From contig CAJYWD010000029.1 in NCBI GenBank assembly GCA_913778505.1, positions 124,001-188,000 on the forward strand: a DNA stretch of 64,000 nucleotides. The letters run 5' to 3'. The notes beneath the pieces were generated by a model, which was not told the DNA's origin, made no database searches, and worked only from the letters and a program-made list of their open reading frames with translations. The stretch comes from an uncultured Chryseobacterium sp. (lineage in GTDB: Bacteria > Bacteroidota > Bacteroidia > Flavobacteriales > Weeksellaceae). The translations under genes and the position numbers were made by a program. Numbering within the stretch: the stretch's first letter is position 1; each line of letters starts with the position of its first letter. Positions 50,154 to 58,331 of this stretch are shown here, in pieces.

Positions 50154-52553
50154 ATGAAAATTTCTAATAATTGGCTTAAAGATTATATCAAAACAGACCT
50201 TAACTCTGAGAAAATCAGCGCATATTTGACTGATATCGGTTTGGAAGTAGAAGGTGTTGATCAATTCGAAAGCGTAAAAGGAAGTCTGGAAGGGATCGTT
50301 GTAGGTAAAGTTTTGACTTGCGAAAAACACCCGAATGCTGATAAATTAAGCAAGACAACAGTAGATGTTGGCAACGGAAAAGTCTTGGAAATTGTTTGTG
50401 GCGCACCGAATGTAGCTGCAGGACAGACTGTTCCTGTTGCTTTGGTTGGAACAAAAATCTACGCCAAAGACGGCAGTGCTTTCGAGATCAAAAAAGCTAA
50501 AATCCGTGGCGAGGTTTCCGAAGGGATGATCTGTGCAGAGGATGAATTAGGCTTGAGCGATGACCATGCCGGAATTATGATTTTGGACGAAACTAAATAC
50601 GAAGTGGGAAAACCTTTCGCAGATTATTTTGAACTGACAAATGATGAGGTTTATGAAATTGGGTTAACACCTAACAGGACTGACGCCATGTCGCACTACG
50701 GTGTTGCAAGGGATTTGCAGGCCTTTGTTTCATCCAATAATCTGAAATCAGAATTTACGAAATTAGAATCTAAGGTTCTGAATTCCGAAGGTTCTCACGA
50801 TTTCAAACTTGAAATTGAAGACTCCGAACTGACGCCAAGATACCTGGGCGCAGTGATTGAAAATGTTGAGGTCAAAGAGTCTCCGGATTGGCTGAAAAGC
50901 AGATTGAAAGCCATCGGATTGTCACCAATTAATAATGTCGTAGATATCACCAATTATATTCTCCACGGCCTCGGGCAGCCGCTTCACGCTTTTGATGCAG
51001 ACAAAATTGTAGACAAAACGGTGAAAGTGGGAACGGTGGCAGCCGGAACAAAATTCAAAACTTTGGATAATGTGGAAAGAACTCTGAATGGTTCCGAAAT
51101 CATTATCAAAGACGGAAACAATAATCCGCTTTGCATCGCCGGAGTTTTCGGAGGAAGTGAAAGTGGTGTTTCATCCGAGACCAAAACCATTTTCCTGGAA
51201 AGTGCTTACTTTAATCCGGTGGCGATCAGAAAAGCGTCTAAACTTCATGGGCTCAATACCGATGCGTCTTTCCGTTTTGAAAGAGGTGTAGATCCTAATA
51301 ATGCCAGAACTGCACTTACCCACGCTGTTTGTCTGATTGAAGAGCTGGCGGGTGGAAAACTGGTAGGAGAAATTCTGGAACATTATCCCGAAAAAATCAA
51401 AGATCATTATGTGGTCTTCCGATATTCTCAGCTGGATCAGATTTTGGGAACTAAAATACACCGGGAAAAGGTGAAGGAAATTCTAAAATCTCTCGATATC
51501 GTGATTCTTAACGAAATTCAGAATGGGTTGGAATTATCGGTTCCTGTTTACAGAGCGGATGTGACAAGAGAGATTGATGTCATCGAGGAAATCCTGAGAA
51601 TCTACGGTTACAACAAAATCGATGCGCCTAAGAAAATCTCATTTACACCTGTGAAATTGAGTTTCGACGATCAGGATGCACTGGAAAATTCCTGGGCCAG
51701 AACACTGCAATCCAACGGTTTTCACGAGGTCATGAACAATTCGCTACGTTCGGTGAAAGATGAAACGAATGCTGTAAAATTGCTGAATCCTCTGAGTAAT
51801 GATTTGGCATTTATGAGAAAGTCTTTGTTAGAAGGGCTTTTGGAAAATGCCGTTTATAATATCAACAGAAAATCTTCGGATATCAAGTTTTTTGAGTTAG
51901 GTAAAATTTATCACAAAAAAGAGCGATACAAAGAAAGAAAACAACTGGCGATTTTGACATCGGGAAGAGAAGTAGCGGAAAACTGGCGGCAGCCTAAAAG
52001 TGCAACAGACTTCTATTATCTGAAAGCTTACGTCAAAGTTCTTCTGGAGAAACTGAATCTTGATTTGCACGAGTCTGCTTTGGAAGACGATCGTTTTTCT
52101 GACGCTTTGGAAATCAAATCCGGCGATAAAACGTTGGCAAGATTAGGAAAAGTAGCTCCTCAATTGCTTAAAGATTTCGACATTAGTCAGGACGTTTTTT
52201 ATGCAGAAATTGAACTGGAAAACTGTCAGGCATTGAGACCGAAAGGCAATTTGAAATTTGTTGATATACCGAAATTCAATAAAATCAGAAGAGACTTGGC
52301 CTTGTTGGTTGAAAAGACGATAACCTACGCAGAACTGTACGAGTTGGCGAAGAAAAACAAATCACCTTTCCTGAAGAACATTAATCTTTTTGATGTATAC
52401 GAAGGTAAAAACCTTCCGGAAGGCAAAAAATCTTATGCTATGAGTTTCGAACTTCTCAACGGAGAAAAAACCTTGGAAGACAAAGATATTACGGAAGTTA
52501 TGAACGCTCTGATCAAGTCTTTCACCAAAGAATTTAATGCGGAATTGAGGTAA
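50154..52553 (+). CDS. pheT: Phenylalanyl-tRNA synthetase beta subunit
   Basis: 799 residues with all usual domains in order: N-terminal region and tRNA-binding OB fold (about 40-150, GIVVGKVLTCEKHPNADKLSKTTVDVG), B3/B4 editing domain, B5, catalytic-like core and the C-terminal anticodon-binding ferredoxin domain. pheS is not adjacent, which is normal for this phylum. Confidence 0.97.
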   Translation: MKISNNWLKDYIKTDLNSEKISAYLTDIGLEVEGVDQFESVKGSLEGIVVGKVLTCEKHPNADKLSKTTVDVGNGKVLEIVCGAPNVAAGQTVPVALVGTKIYAKDGSAFEIKKAKIRGEVSEGMICAEDELGLSDDHAGIMILDETKYEVGKPFADYFELTNDEVYEIGLTPNRTDAMSHYGVARDLQAFVSSNNLKSEFTKLESKVLNSEGSHDFKLEIEDSELTPRYLGAVIENVEVKESPDWLKSRLKAIGLSPINNVVDITNYILHGLGQPLHAFDADKIVDKTVKVGTVAAGTKFKTLDNVERTLNGSEIIIKDGNNNPLCIAGVFGGSESGVSSETKTIFLESAYFNPVAIRKASKLHGLNTDASFRFERGVDPNNARTALTHAVCLIEELAGGKLVGEILEHYPEKIKDHYVVFRYSQLDQILGTKIHREKVKEILKSLDIVILNEIQNGLELSVPVYRADVTREIDVIEEILRIYGYNKIDAPKKISFTPVKLSFDDQDALENSWARTLQSNGFHEVMNNSLRSVKDETNAVKLLNPLSNDLAFMRKSLLEGLLENAVYNINRKSSDIKFFELGKIYHKKERYKERKQLAILTSGREVAENWRQPKSATDFYYLKAYVKVLLEKLNLDLHESALEDDRFSDALEIKSGDKTLARLGKVAPQLLKDFDISQDVFYAEIELENCQALRPKGNLKFVDIPKFNKIRRDLALLVEKTITYAELYELAKKNKSPFLKNINLFDVYEGKNLPEGKKSYAMSFELLNGEKTLEDKDITEVMNALIKSFTKEFNAELR

Positions 52554-52577
52554 TTCATATAAAATTAAGCAAATAAA

Positions 52578-52602
52578 ATCGGGAAAAGCTCCCGGTTTTT
52601 TT
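52578..52602 (+). terminator. Terminator after pheT
   Basis: ATCGGGA / TCCCGGT stem with one G-U pair, 5-nt loop and TTTTTT tail. Confidence 0.8.
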
Positions 52603-52621
52603 GTGTAGTTACATCATATTT

Positions 52622-52760
52622 TCTAGGAGCTATTTCCTGCTTTCCGTTGCAAACCTAATGAAATGTTCGACGAAGTCAATCTTTTTTGCTCGACGATTTG
52701 TCATTAAGTAGAGCTTTGCAAAAAGCAAAAAAGGATTTCCACTGCAATCGCGGCTTTGGG
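52622..52760. repeat. Dispersed GGAGCTA...GCGGCTTTGG element, copy 2
   Basis: Starts GGAGCTATTTCCTGCTTTCC, ends AATCGCGGCTTTGG; same layout as 13812-13908 but longer, with an internal palindromic CGACGA...GCTCGACGA part. Lies in the 440-nt gene-free gap after pheT. Confidence 0.6.
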
Positions 52761-52815
52761 TTTTGTTATCCAAATTGCCATTTGTCAAAATTTACAACCA
52801 AGAAAATAACCATCC

Positions 52816-52870
52816 AATTTGTCATTCCGTAGGAATCTAAACTTAGCTGTCGGTTTTCTTACGGAATAGC
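52816..52870. repeat. Dispersed palindromic element, copy D
   Basis: Left arm TTGTCATTCCGTAGGAATCT intact, right arm TTTTCTTACGGAATAGCAAC decayed in the same way as copy B. Confidence 0.75.
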
Positions 52871-52980
52871 AACTGTTTTTTTTAAATGACTTTTGTTCTT
52901 TTATGACTTTTGTGGTTTTTGAATATCCGTCATAGATAAAAATCATCCCTAATTCAAAATCATTCCACACATAGTTTTTG

Positions 52981-52988
52981 TAACTTTG
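52981..52988 (+). promoter_or_regulatory. -7 box TAACTTTG of hemN, 5 nt before the ATG
   Basis: Predicts a leaderless or nearly leaderless transcript. Confidence 0.5.
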
Positions 52989-52993
52989 CCCTA

Positions 52994-54352
52994 ATGAATT
53001 CTTTAGTTGATAAATACAATATTCCAGGCCCGCGTTACACGTCGTATCCTACTGTTCCTTACTGGAACGAAGCTGATTTTACGGCAGACCGATGGAAAAA
53101 ATCCGTAATAAAATCTTTTTCCGAAAGCAATGCAGAAGAAGGGATTTCCATTTATATTCACCTGCCTTTTTGCGAAGCGCTTTGCACATTCTGTGCCTGT
53201 CATAAAAGGATTACCAAGCAGCATTCTGTAGAAATTCCTTATCTGGAAAGTGTTCTGAAAGAATGGAAATTGTATCTCGAATTATTCGATCAAAAACCAA
53301 AACTAAAAGAACTTCATTTGGGTGGAGGAACGCCAACTTTTTTCTCTCCCGAAAATCTGAAAACCCTTTTGCAAGGGATTTTTGACACCGTCGAAATTGC
53401 TAATGAACAGGAATTCAGCTTTGAAGGTCATCCGAATAATACAACCCGGGAACATCTTCAGACTTTGTTTGATTTAGGGTTTAACAGAGTGAGTTTTGGT
53501 GTTCAGGATTATGATCCGAAAGTTCAGAAAGCCATCAACAGGATTCAGCCTTTCGAGAATGTGAAAAACGTGACAGAATGGGCCAGAGAAATTGGCTACA
53601 AGGGCATCAGCCACGATTTAGTTTTCGGATTGCCACATCAGACCTGGGAAGCGACAGAATACACCATCAGAAAAACATTGGAGCTGAAACCAGACCGATT
53701 GGCTTTCTATTCTTATGCTCACGTTCCGTGGGTGAAAGGCGTAGGACAGAGAGGTTTCGACGAGAATGATCTGCCAAGTGGCGATGAGAAAAGAAGATTA
53801 TATGAAGATGGCAAAAAACTGTTGGAAGAATTAGGATATATTGAAATCGGGATGGATCATTTTGCATTGGAGCATGATGACCTTTATCAATCCTTGATTC
53901 AGAAAAAACTGCATCGTAATTTTATGGGTTATACATCCAGCAAAACACAATTAATGGTTGGCTTGGGAATGTCCGCTATATCGGATTCCTGGTACGCATT
54001 TGCACAAAATGCAAAAACAGTAGAAGAATATCAGAAAATCGTGGAAGAAGGTGAGATTCCGGTTTTCCGAGGACATATTTTGGATGGTGAAGATTTAACG
54101 ATCAGAAAACATATTCTGAATCTGATGTGCCAGTTGGAAACAAGTTGGGATTTGCAAACCTCTTTTCCGGAAATTGAAAATGCGATTGAGAAATTAAAAG
54201 AAATGGAAACGGACGGCTTGGTAGAAATCTCTGATAACCAAATAAAAATTACTGAAAAAGGACGAGCTTTCACCAGAAATGTAGCAATGGTTTTCGACCT
54301 CAGAATGATGCGTAACAAACCGGAAACCCGGATTTTTTCGATGACGATTTAA
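52994..54352 (+). CDS. hemN: Oxygen-independent coproporphyrinogen III dehydrogenase
   Basis: Radical SAM enzyme of heme synthesis, 452 residues. The motif CEALCTFCAC gives Cys60, 64, 67 plus the extra Cys69 that marks true HemN. GPRYTSYPT (12-20) is the family N-terminus. Complements the HemW-like protein at 7376. Confidence 0.96.
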   Translation: MNSLVDKYNIPGPRYTSYPTVPYWNEADFTADRWKKSVIKSFSESNAEEGISIYIHLPFCEALCTFCACHKRITKQHSVEIPYLESVLKEWKLYLELFDQKPKLKELHLGGGTPTFFSPENLKTLLQGIFDTVEIANEQEFSFEGHPNNTTREHLQTLFDLGFNRVSFGVQDYDPKVQKAINRIQPFENVKNVTEWAREIGYKGISHDLVFGLPHQTWEATEYTIRKTLELKPDRLAFYSYAHVPWVKGVGQRGFDENDLPSGDEKRRLYEDGKKLLEELGYIEIGMDHFALEHDDLYQSLIQKKLHRNFMGYTSSKTQLMVGLGMSAISDSWYAFAQNAKTVEEYQKIVEEGEIPVFRGHILDGEDLTIRKHILNLMCQLETSWDLQTSFPEIENAIEKLKEMETDGLVEISDNQIKITEKGRAFTRNVAMVFDLRMMRNKPETRIFSMTI

Positions 54353-54424
54353 TTAGATATTGAGATAATAGAGAAGAGATAAAAGACAGTAATTCTTCGC
54401 TTATAATTGGTAAATAACGCAATG

Positions 54425-54519
54425 TTTGTCATTGGCTTCGCCGAACTGCGTTTCCGGAGGAATCTAAATTGTTAGAATTTTTTCAGAAAAGCAGTTCGGC
54501 GAAGCCAATGACGAAATTA
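54425..54519. repeat. Large palindrome, copy E of the dispersed element with inserted arms
   Basis: Perfect 21-bp arms at 54429-54449 and 54491-54511 (core GGCTTCGCCGAACTGC), extended by partial matches, around a 41-nt loop that still holds GGAGGAATCTAA of the standard element. Confidence 0.85.
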
Positions 54520-54537
54520 TTTTAAAATCTTCCGGTT

Positions 54538-55365
54538 ATGAATTTAATCAAACAAAAAAATATCATTCTCAAAAGTTCCAGAGAGTTTTTAGCTGATGCT
54601 TTTTTTCCTGCTTCAGATGAGAAATTGCCACTAATCATTTTTGTCCACGGTTACAAAGGTTATAAAGACTGGGGCGCTTGGGAACTGATGGGAGAGATGT
54701 TCGCAAAAGCAGGCTTTTATTTTGTTAAATTCAATTTCTCACATAACGGAACAACGCTTAATAATCCTCTTGAGTTTGCGGATTTGGAAGCTTTCGGACA
54801 AAATAATTACTCCAAAGAATTGCATGATTTAGAAGTTGTTATCAATTATTTTAGAAATCAAAAAGGCGTTAATACTGACAATATAGCATTATTAGGACAC
54901 AGCAGAGGCGGAGCTATCTCTGTCATTGAAGCTGCTGAAAATCACGATATTTCAAAGTTAATAACATTGGCCAGCGTTTCATCTCTTAACCGTTTTCCAA
55001 AAGATGAAGCTTTTGAAAACTGGAAAAGAAATGGCGTTTATTTCGTGGAAAATGCGCGTACCAAACAAAAAATGCCGCATTATCTTCAGTTCTATCAAGA
55101 CTTCGAAAATAATGAACAAAGGTTTGATGTAGAAAAAGCTTGTGAAAAACTAACAATTCCAAGTTTATATATTCACGGTACTGCAGACGAATCTGTTCCT
55201 TTGAACCATTCCGAAAATCTTCAAAGGTGGACAAAGGATTCTCAACTCAAAATCATAGAAGATGCGAACCATACTTTTGGCGCGAGAGAGCCTTGGCAGG
55301 ACACAGAACTTCCACGCGGGCTGCAGGAAGCTGTCCGCGTTAGCATTGATTTTCTGAAAAAATAA
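54538..55365 (+). CDS. Alpha/beta-hydrolase (prolyl oligopeptidase-like)
   Basis: 275 residues, no signal peptide. VHGYKGYKDWGAWE near 36-49 forms the oxyanion part, GHSRGG (120-125) carries the nucleophile Ser122, then HGTADESVP for Asp and DANHTFGAREPW for His. Cytoplasmic esterase or peptidase of unknown substrate. Starts right after the palindrome at 54425-54519. Confidence 0.85.
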   Translation: MNLIKQKNIILKSSREFLADAFFPASDEKLPLIIFVHGYKGYKDWGAWELMGEMFAKAGFYFVKFNFSHNGTTLNNPLEFADLEAFGQNNYSKELHDLEVVINYFRNQKGVNTDNIALLGHSRGGAISVIEAAENHDISKLITLASVSSLNRFPKDEAFENWKRNGVYFVENARTKQKMPHYLQFYQDFENNEQRFDVEKACEKLTIPSLYIHGTADESVPLNHSENLQRWTKDSQLKIIEDANHTFGAREPWQDTELPRGLQEAVRVSIDFLKK

Positions 55366-55369
55366 CAGA

Positions 55370-55834
55370 TTAATTTTTCTTGTTTAAGCTGCTGTTTTCG
55401 ATCCAGCGCTTGTTACTATTGATGTCCTTCAGGTACCAGATATTGTTGGCATTCATTACGTAAAGGTTATGCGTAATCGGGACAGAGATCTTCTTGCCTT
55501 CCAGTTTATCCGCCCGTACGGACACGGCATTGCGTTTTTTCACATAATCGCCGCTGAAAATATTGGAAAAACTTTTGTTGTCAGCTTTATCATCAATAAC
55601 CTCGATCAGCATCACACTATTGTCGTTATTGAACTGAAGGATGTGGCGCTCGCTGTGATCATCAAAATCCTCCACCAGAACAAATTTTTTGTTGCGAAGA
55701 TCATAGTCACCAGCTTCTTTGCCTTTTTTGGTTCTGCTCTCCAGCTTGTCCAGAGCTTTGTCCAGAGCAGTATAGTTTTGCGCGTAAAATGTTAATGAGG
55801 AAACAAGGGAGAGAAGAAATAGTACTTTTTTCAT
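55370..55834 (-). CDS. Secreted protein of unknown function
   Basis: 154 residues from MKKVLFLLSLVSSL; signal peptide (1-18, ending FYAQ), then a lysine- and aspartate-rich mature part with KFVLVEDFDDHSERHILQF. No family recognised. Stop lies 4 nt from that of the convergent hydrolase gene. Promoter TTTG - N20 - TAAATTTG at 55853-55884 excludes the longer frame. Confidence 0.7.
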   Translation of the reverse strand: MKKVLFLLSLVSSLTFYAQNYTALDKALDKLESRTKKGKEAGDYDLRNKKFVLVEDFDDHSERHILQFNNDNSVMLIEVIDDKADNKSFSNIFSGDYVKKRNAVSVRADKLEGKKISVPITHNLYVMNANNIWYLKDINSNKRWIENSSLNKKN

Positions 55835-55852
55835 GTAATACTGTGTTTGAAA

Positions 55853-55884
55853 CAAATTTAAGCTTTGAAACCATGCCAAGCAAA
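55853..55884 (-). promoter_or_regulatory. Promoter TTTG - N20 - TAAATTTG
   Basis: -7 box 55853-55860, -33 TTTG 55881-55884 on the minus strand, 18 nt before the ATG at 55834. Confidence 0.6.
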
Positions 55885-55916
55885 TCTTTGACCAAAATAT
55901 TCAAAATGAATTTAAT

Positions 55917-55924
55917 TATCTTTG
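55917..55924 (+). promoter_or_regulatory. -7 box TATCTTTG of queD, 4 nt before the ATG
   Basis: Predicts a leaderless mRNA for queD. Confidence 0.55.
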
Positions 55925-55928
55925 CACC

Positions 55929-56372
55929 ATGATACGCATTACCAAAATTTTTACTTTCGAAACCGCTCATGTTCTCTATAACTATGATGGCAAGTGCAAA
56001 AATATGCATGGACATTCTTACAAACTGTTTGTGACTGTAAAGGGAAATCCTATTGACGATCTGGATCATCCGAAAAACGGAATGGTGGTAGATTTTGGAG
56101 ATATCAAAAAAATTGTAAAGCAAGAAATCGTTGATGTTTGGGATCACGCTGTTCTGGTGAACGGTGCGTCCCCTCACCAATCCTTGGGAGAAGGATTGCA
56201 GAACCAAGGTCATAAAGTGATTTTTTGTGATTACCAGCCGACTTGCGAAAACATGCTTTATGATATTGCAGATAAAATCAAATCCAAACTACCGGCTAAT
56301 ATCCAATTAGCTTATCTCAAACTTCATGAAACCGAAAACTCGTACGGCGAGTGGCTGGCAGAAGAAAACTGA
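55929..56372 (+). CDS. queD: 6-carboxy-5,6,7,8-tetrahydropterin synthase
   Basis: Early step of queuosine (7-deazaguanine) synthesis from dihydroneopterin triphosphate. 147 residues; zinc ligands His14 in FETAHVL and His27, His29 in NMHGHSY; catalytic Cys23 and the C-terminal HETENSYGEW are present. No other queuosine gene is close by. Confidence 0.93.
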   Translation: MIRITKIFTFETAHVLYNYDGKCKNMHGHSYKLFVTVKGNPIDDLDHPKNGMVVDFGDIKKIVKQEIVDVWDHAVLVNGASPHQSLGEGLQNQGHKVIFCDYQPTCENMLYDIADKIKSKLPANIQLAYLKLHETENSYGEWLAEEN

Positions 56373-56413
56373 TTTCGGATTCGGTAAAAATAATAGCTTT
56401 TATTTGTTGATTA

Positions 56414-56444
56414 TTTGGGGCTTTGTAAAATTTTAATATTTTTG
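56414..56444 (+). promoter_or_regulatory. Full promoter TTTG - N19 - TATTTTTG
   Basis: -33 TTTG 56414-56417 and -7 box 56437-56444, 18 nt before the OMP start; textbook Bacteroidetes spacing. Confidence 0.7.
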
Positions 56445-56462
56445 CGCCCTAAATTCAATAAC

Positions 56463-57086
56463 ATGAAAAAGCTATTATTAGTAGGTGCAGTAGCACTTTT
56501 CGGAACCGTGAATGCTCAGACGGAAAAAGGATCTTGGGTTGTTGGCGGATCAACGACAATTGGTTTTAACAGTACTTCTTCTACTGTTAAATATAATGGT
56601 CAATCTACTGACGGACCAAAATCTACAACCTTTAGCGTAACGCCATCTGCCGGATACTTTGTGGCTGATAAGATAGCTGTCGGGATTGATGTAGGTTTCA
56701 AATCTGTAAAGAATGAAAGTACAGATTATATATTTGATCAGGCCTACACATTCGAAAGTAAGCAAAATACTTTAGTCATTATGCCAACTGCTTCTTATTA
56801 TTTTAAATCCAATTCTAAGGTAATGCCATATTTGGGTGCTGGTATTGGATACTTTTCCACAACTACCAAATTTCCAGGATCTCCTTTCAGTAGCGATGGA
56901 GAAATTAAGGTAACAACAGACGGTCTTGCCTGGGGTGCGAAAGGTGGTATTGTCTTCCTTTTAACACCATCCATCGGAATAGATTTAGGTCTTGCTTATG
57001 TTAATACTTCCAATAAAGAAAATGAAGTGAAAAATGTGACCAATAGTTTTGGCGTGAATGCAGGTTTCTCTTTCTTCTTTAAATAA
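56463..57086 (+). CDS. Outer-membrane beta-barrel protein
   Basis: 207 residues; signal peptide (1-18, ending TVNAQ), then repeated amphipathic strands (WVVGGSTTIGF, PSAGYFVADKIAVGIDVGFK, PYLGAGIGYFSTTT) ending NAGFSFFFK with a terminal aromatic/lysine motif. An OmpW/porin-like small barrel; its cargo is unknown. The frame upstream is excluded by the promoter. Confidence 0.8.
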   Translation: MKKLLLVGAVALFGTVNAQTEKGSWVVGGSTTIGFNSTSSTVKYNGQSTDGPKSTTFSVTPSAGYFVADKIAVGIDVGFKSVKNESTDYIFDQAYTFESKQNTLVIMPTASYYFKSNSKVMPYLGAGIGYFSTTTKFPGSPFSSDGEIKVTTDGLAWGAKGGIVFLLTPSIGIDLGLAYVNTSNKENEVKNVTNSFGVNAGFSFFFK

Positions 57087-57103
57087 TATTTCAATTTATA
57101 TAT

Positions 57104-57132
57104 AAAAAACCTCGAAACTGCGGGGTTTTTTT
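57104..57132 (+). terminator. Terminator between convergent genes
   Basis: CCTCG / CGGGG stem (one G-U pair) extended by A/T pairs and a TTTTTTT tail that overlaps the stop codon of the convergent namZ gene. Confidence 0.8.
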
Positions 57133-58327
57133 AGTTGGGGTAGATGAGATATTTCTGTCTTATTTTTTCAAATTGGTCAAGGTCTTTTCTCCAGCTCTTT
57201 CTGATTTCTTTCTCGGATTTTCCGGCGATAATTTGTTTTCTGAGTTCATCGCTTCCGGCCAGTTTGTCGAAGAAAAGGTTTCTCAAAAAGAAATCCTGTT
57301 CCGGATTTTTATAATCTTTGTAAGCTTTCAGAAGCCATCCGAGATTCAGTTCTCGTAGATCTTCAGAATAATTGCTGAGGTTTTCTCCGTAACATAATTT
57401 TCCGTTCAGGAAAGGATCTTTGGCGCCTTCTGTTGGTTTTGGGGTGAATTGATACGGTAAATTTTTAGTCCAAGGCGACCCGTAGATCTGAAACGGTAAA
57501 TCCGTTCCTCTTCCCACAGAAACCTGTGTGCCTTCAAAAAAGCAAAGACTCGGATAGAGATTGATGGATTTATCATTGGGCAAATTGGGTGATGGTTTGT
57601 CAGAAATGCCGTAACGTTGCTGCTTGTGATAATTGGCCATAGGAATCAAAGTGTATTTTGCAGTCACTCCATTTTTTAACCATTTTTCACCATTGACCAT
57701 TTTGCCATATTCCCCGATGGTCAGTCCGTAAACAACGGGAACATTATGCAATCCTACGAAACTTTTCCATTGGTTTTTCATCATTGGGCCATCTGTATAA
57801 CCATCGTGAGGATTGGGTCGGTCAAGAACGATAACTTCCAAATTATTTTCAGCAGCAGCTTCCATGATGTAAGATAATGTTGAAATATAGGTATAAAATC
57901 TGACGCCAACATCCTGAATATCAAACAAAATAATATCAGCGCCTTTCAGGTATTCGGCTTTCGGCTTTTTGTTGTCGCCGTAAAGTGAAACAATCGGTAA
58001 ACCTGTTTTTTTGTCAACACCACTTTTTACGTGTTCGCCCGCGTCGGCAGTTCCCCGGAAGCCATGCTCCGGAGCAAAAATCGATTGAATACTGATGTGG
58101 TTTTCCACCAGAAAATCCACCAGATGCTTTTTATTGTTAAGCAAACTGGTTTGATTGGCCGCAACGATAACCTTCTTGTTCTTAAGCAGCGGAAGATAAA
58201 GTTCCGGCTGGTCTGCTGCTGTTGTAAAGCTGGTTTTGGATTGATTTTGAGACTTGATGAGGAGTATTGTACCAAAATAAATTAGCAGGATAAAAACTAA
58301 AGTTTTATTTTTGAAGCTTAAAATCAT
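57131..58327 (-). CDS. namZ: Exo-beta-N-acetylmuramidase NamZ (DUF1343)
   Basis: 398 residues from MILSFKNKTLVFILL; membrane/signal segment (8-25), then the DUF1343 domain with FAPEHGFRGTADAGEHV, FDIQDVGVRFYTYISTLSYIMEAA, VLDRPNPHDGYTDGP and SVGRGTDLPFQIYGSPW. Characterised members release N-acetylmuramic acid from peptidoglycan fragments, as in Tannerella, so a muropeptide salvage role is likely. The longer frame starts at a TTG inside the divergent gene and was not used. Confidence 0.87.
   Translation of the reverse strand: MILSFKNKTLVFILLIYFGTILLIKSQNQSKTSFTTAADQPELYLPLLKNKKVIVAANQTSLLNNKKHLVDFLVENHISIQSIFAPEHGFRGTADAGEHVKSGVDKKTGLPIVSLYGDNKKPKAEYLKGADIILFDIQDVGVRFYTYISTLSYIMEAAAENNLEVIVLDRPNPHDGYTDGPMMKNQWKSFVGLHNVPVVYGLTIGEYGKMVNGEKWLKNGVTAKYTLIPMANYHKQQRYGISDKPSPNLPNDKSINLYPSLCFFEGTQVSVGRGTDLPFQIYGSPWTKNLPYQFTPKPTEGAKDPFLNGKLCYGENLSNYSEDLRELNLGWLLKAYKDYKNPEQDFFLRNLFFDKLAGSDELRKQIIAGKSEKEIRKSWRKDLDQFEKIRQKYLIYPN
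58306..58313 (+). promoter_or_regulatory. -7 box TATTTTTG of the LolE-like gene
   Basis: Contains the TTG that a naive reading would take as a start codon; supports a start further downstream at 58332. Confidence 0.55.
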
Positions 58328-58331
58328 TGAT

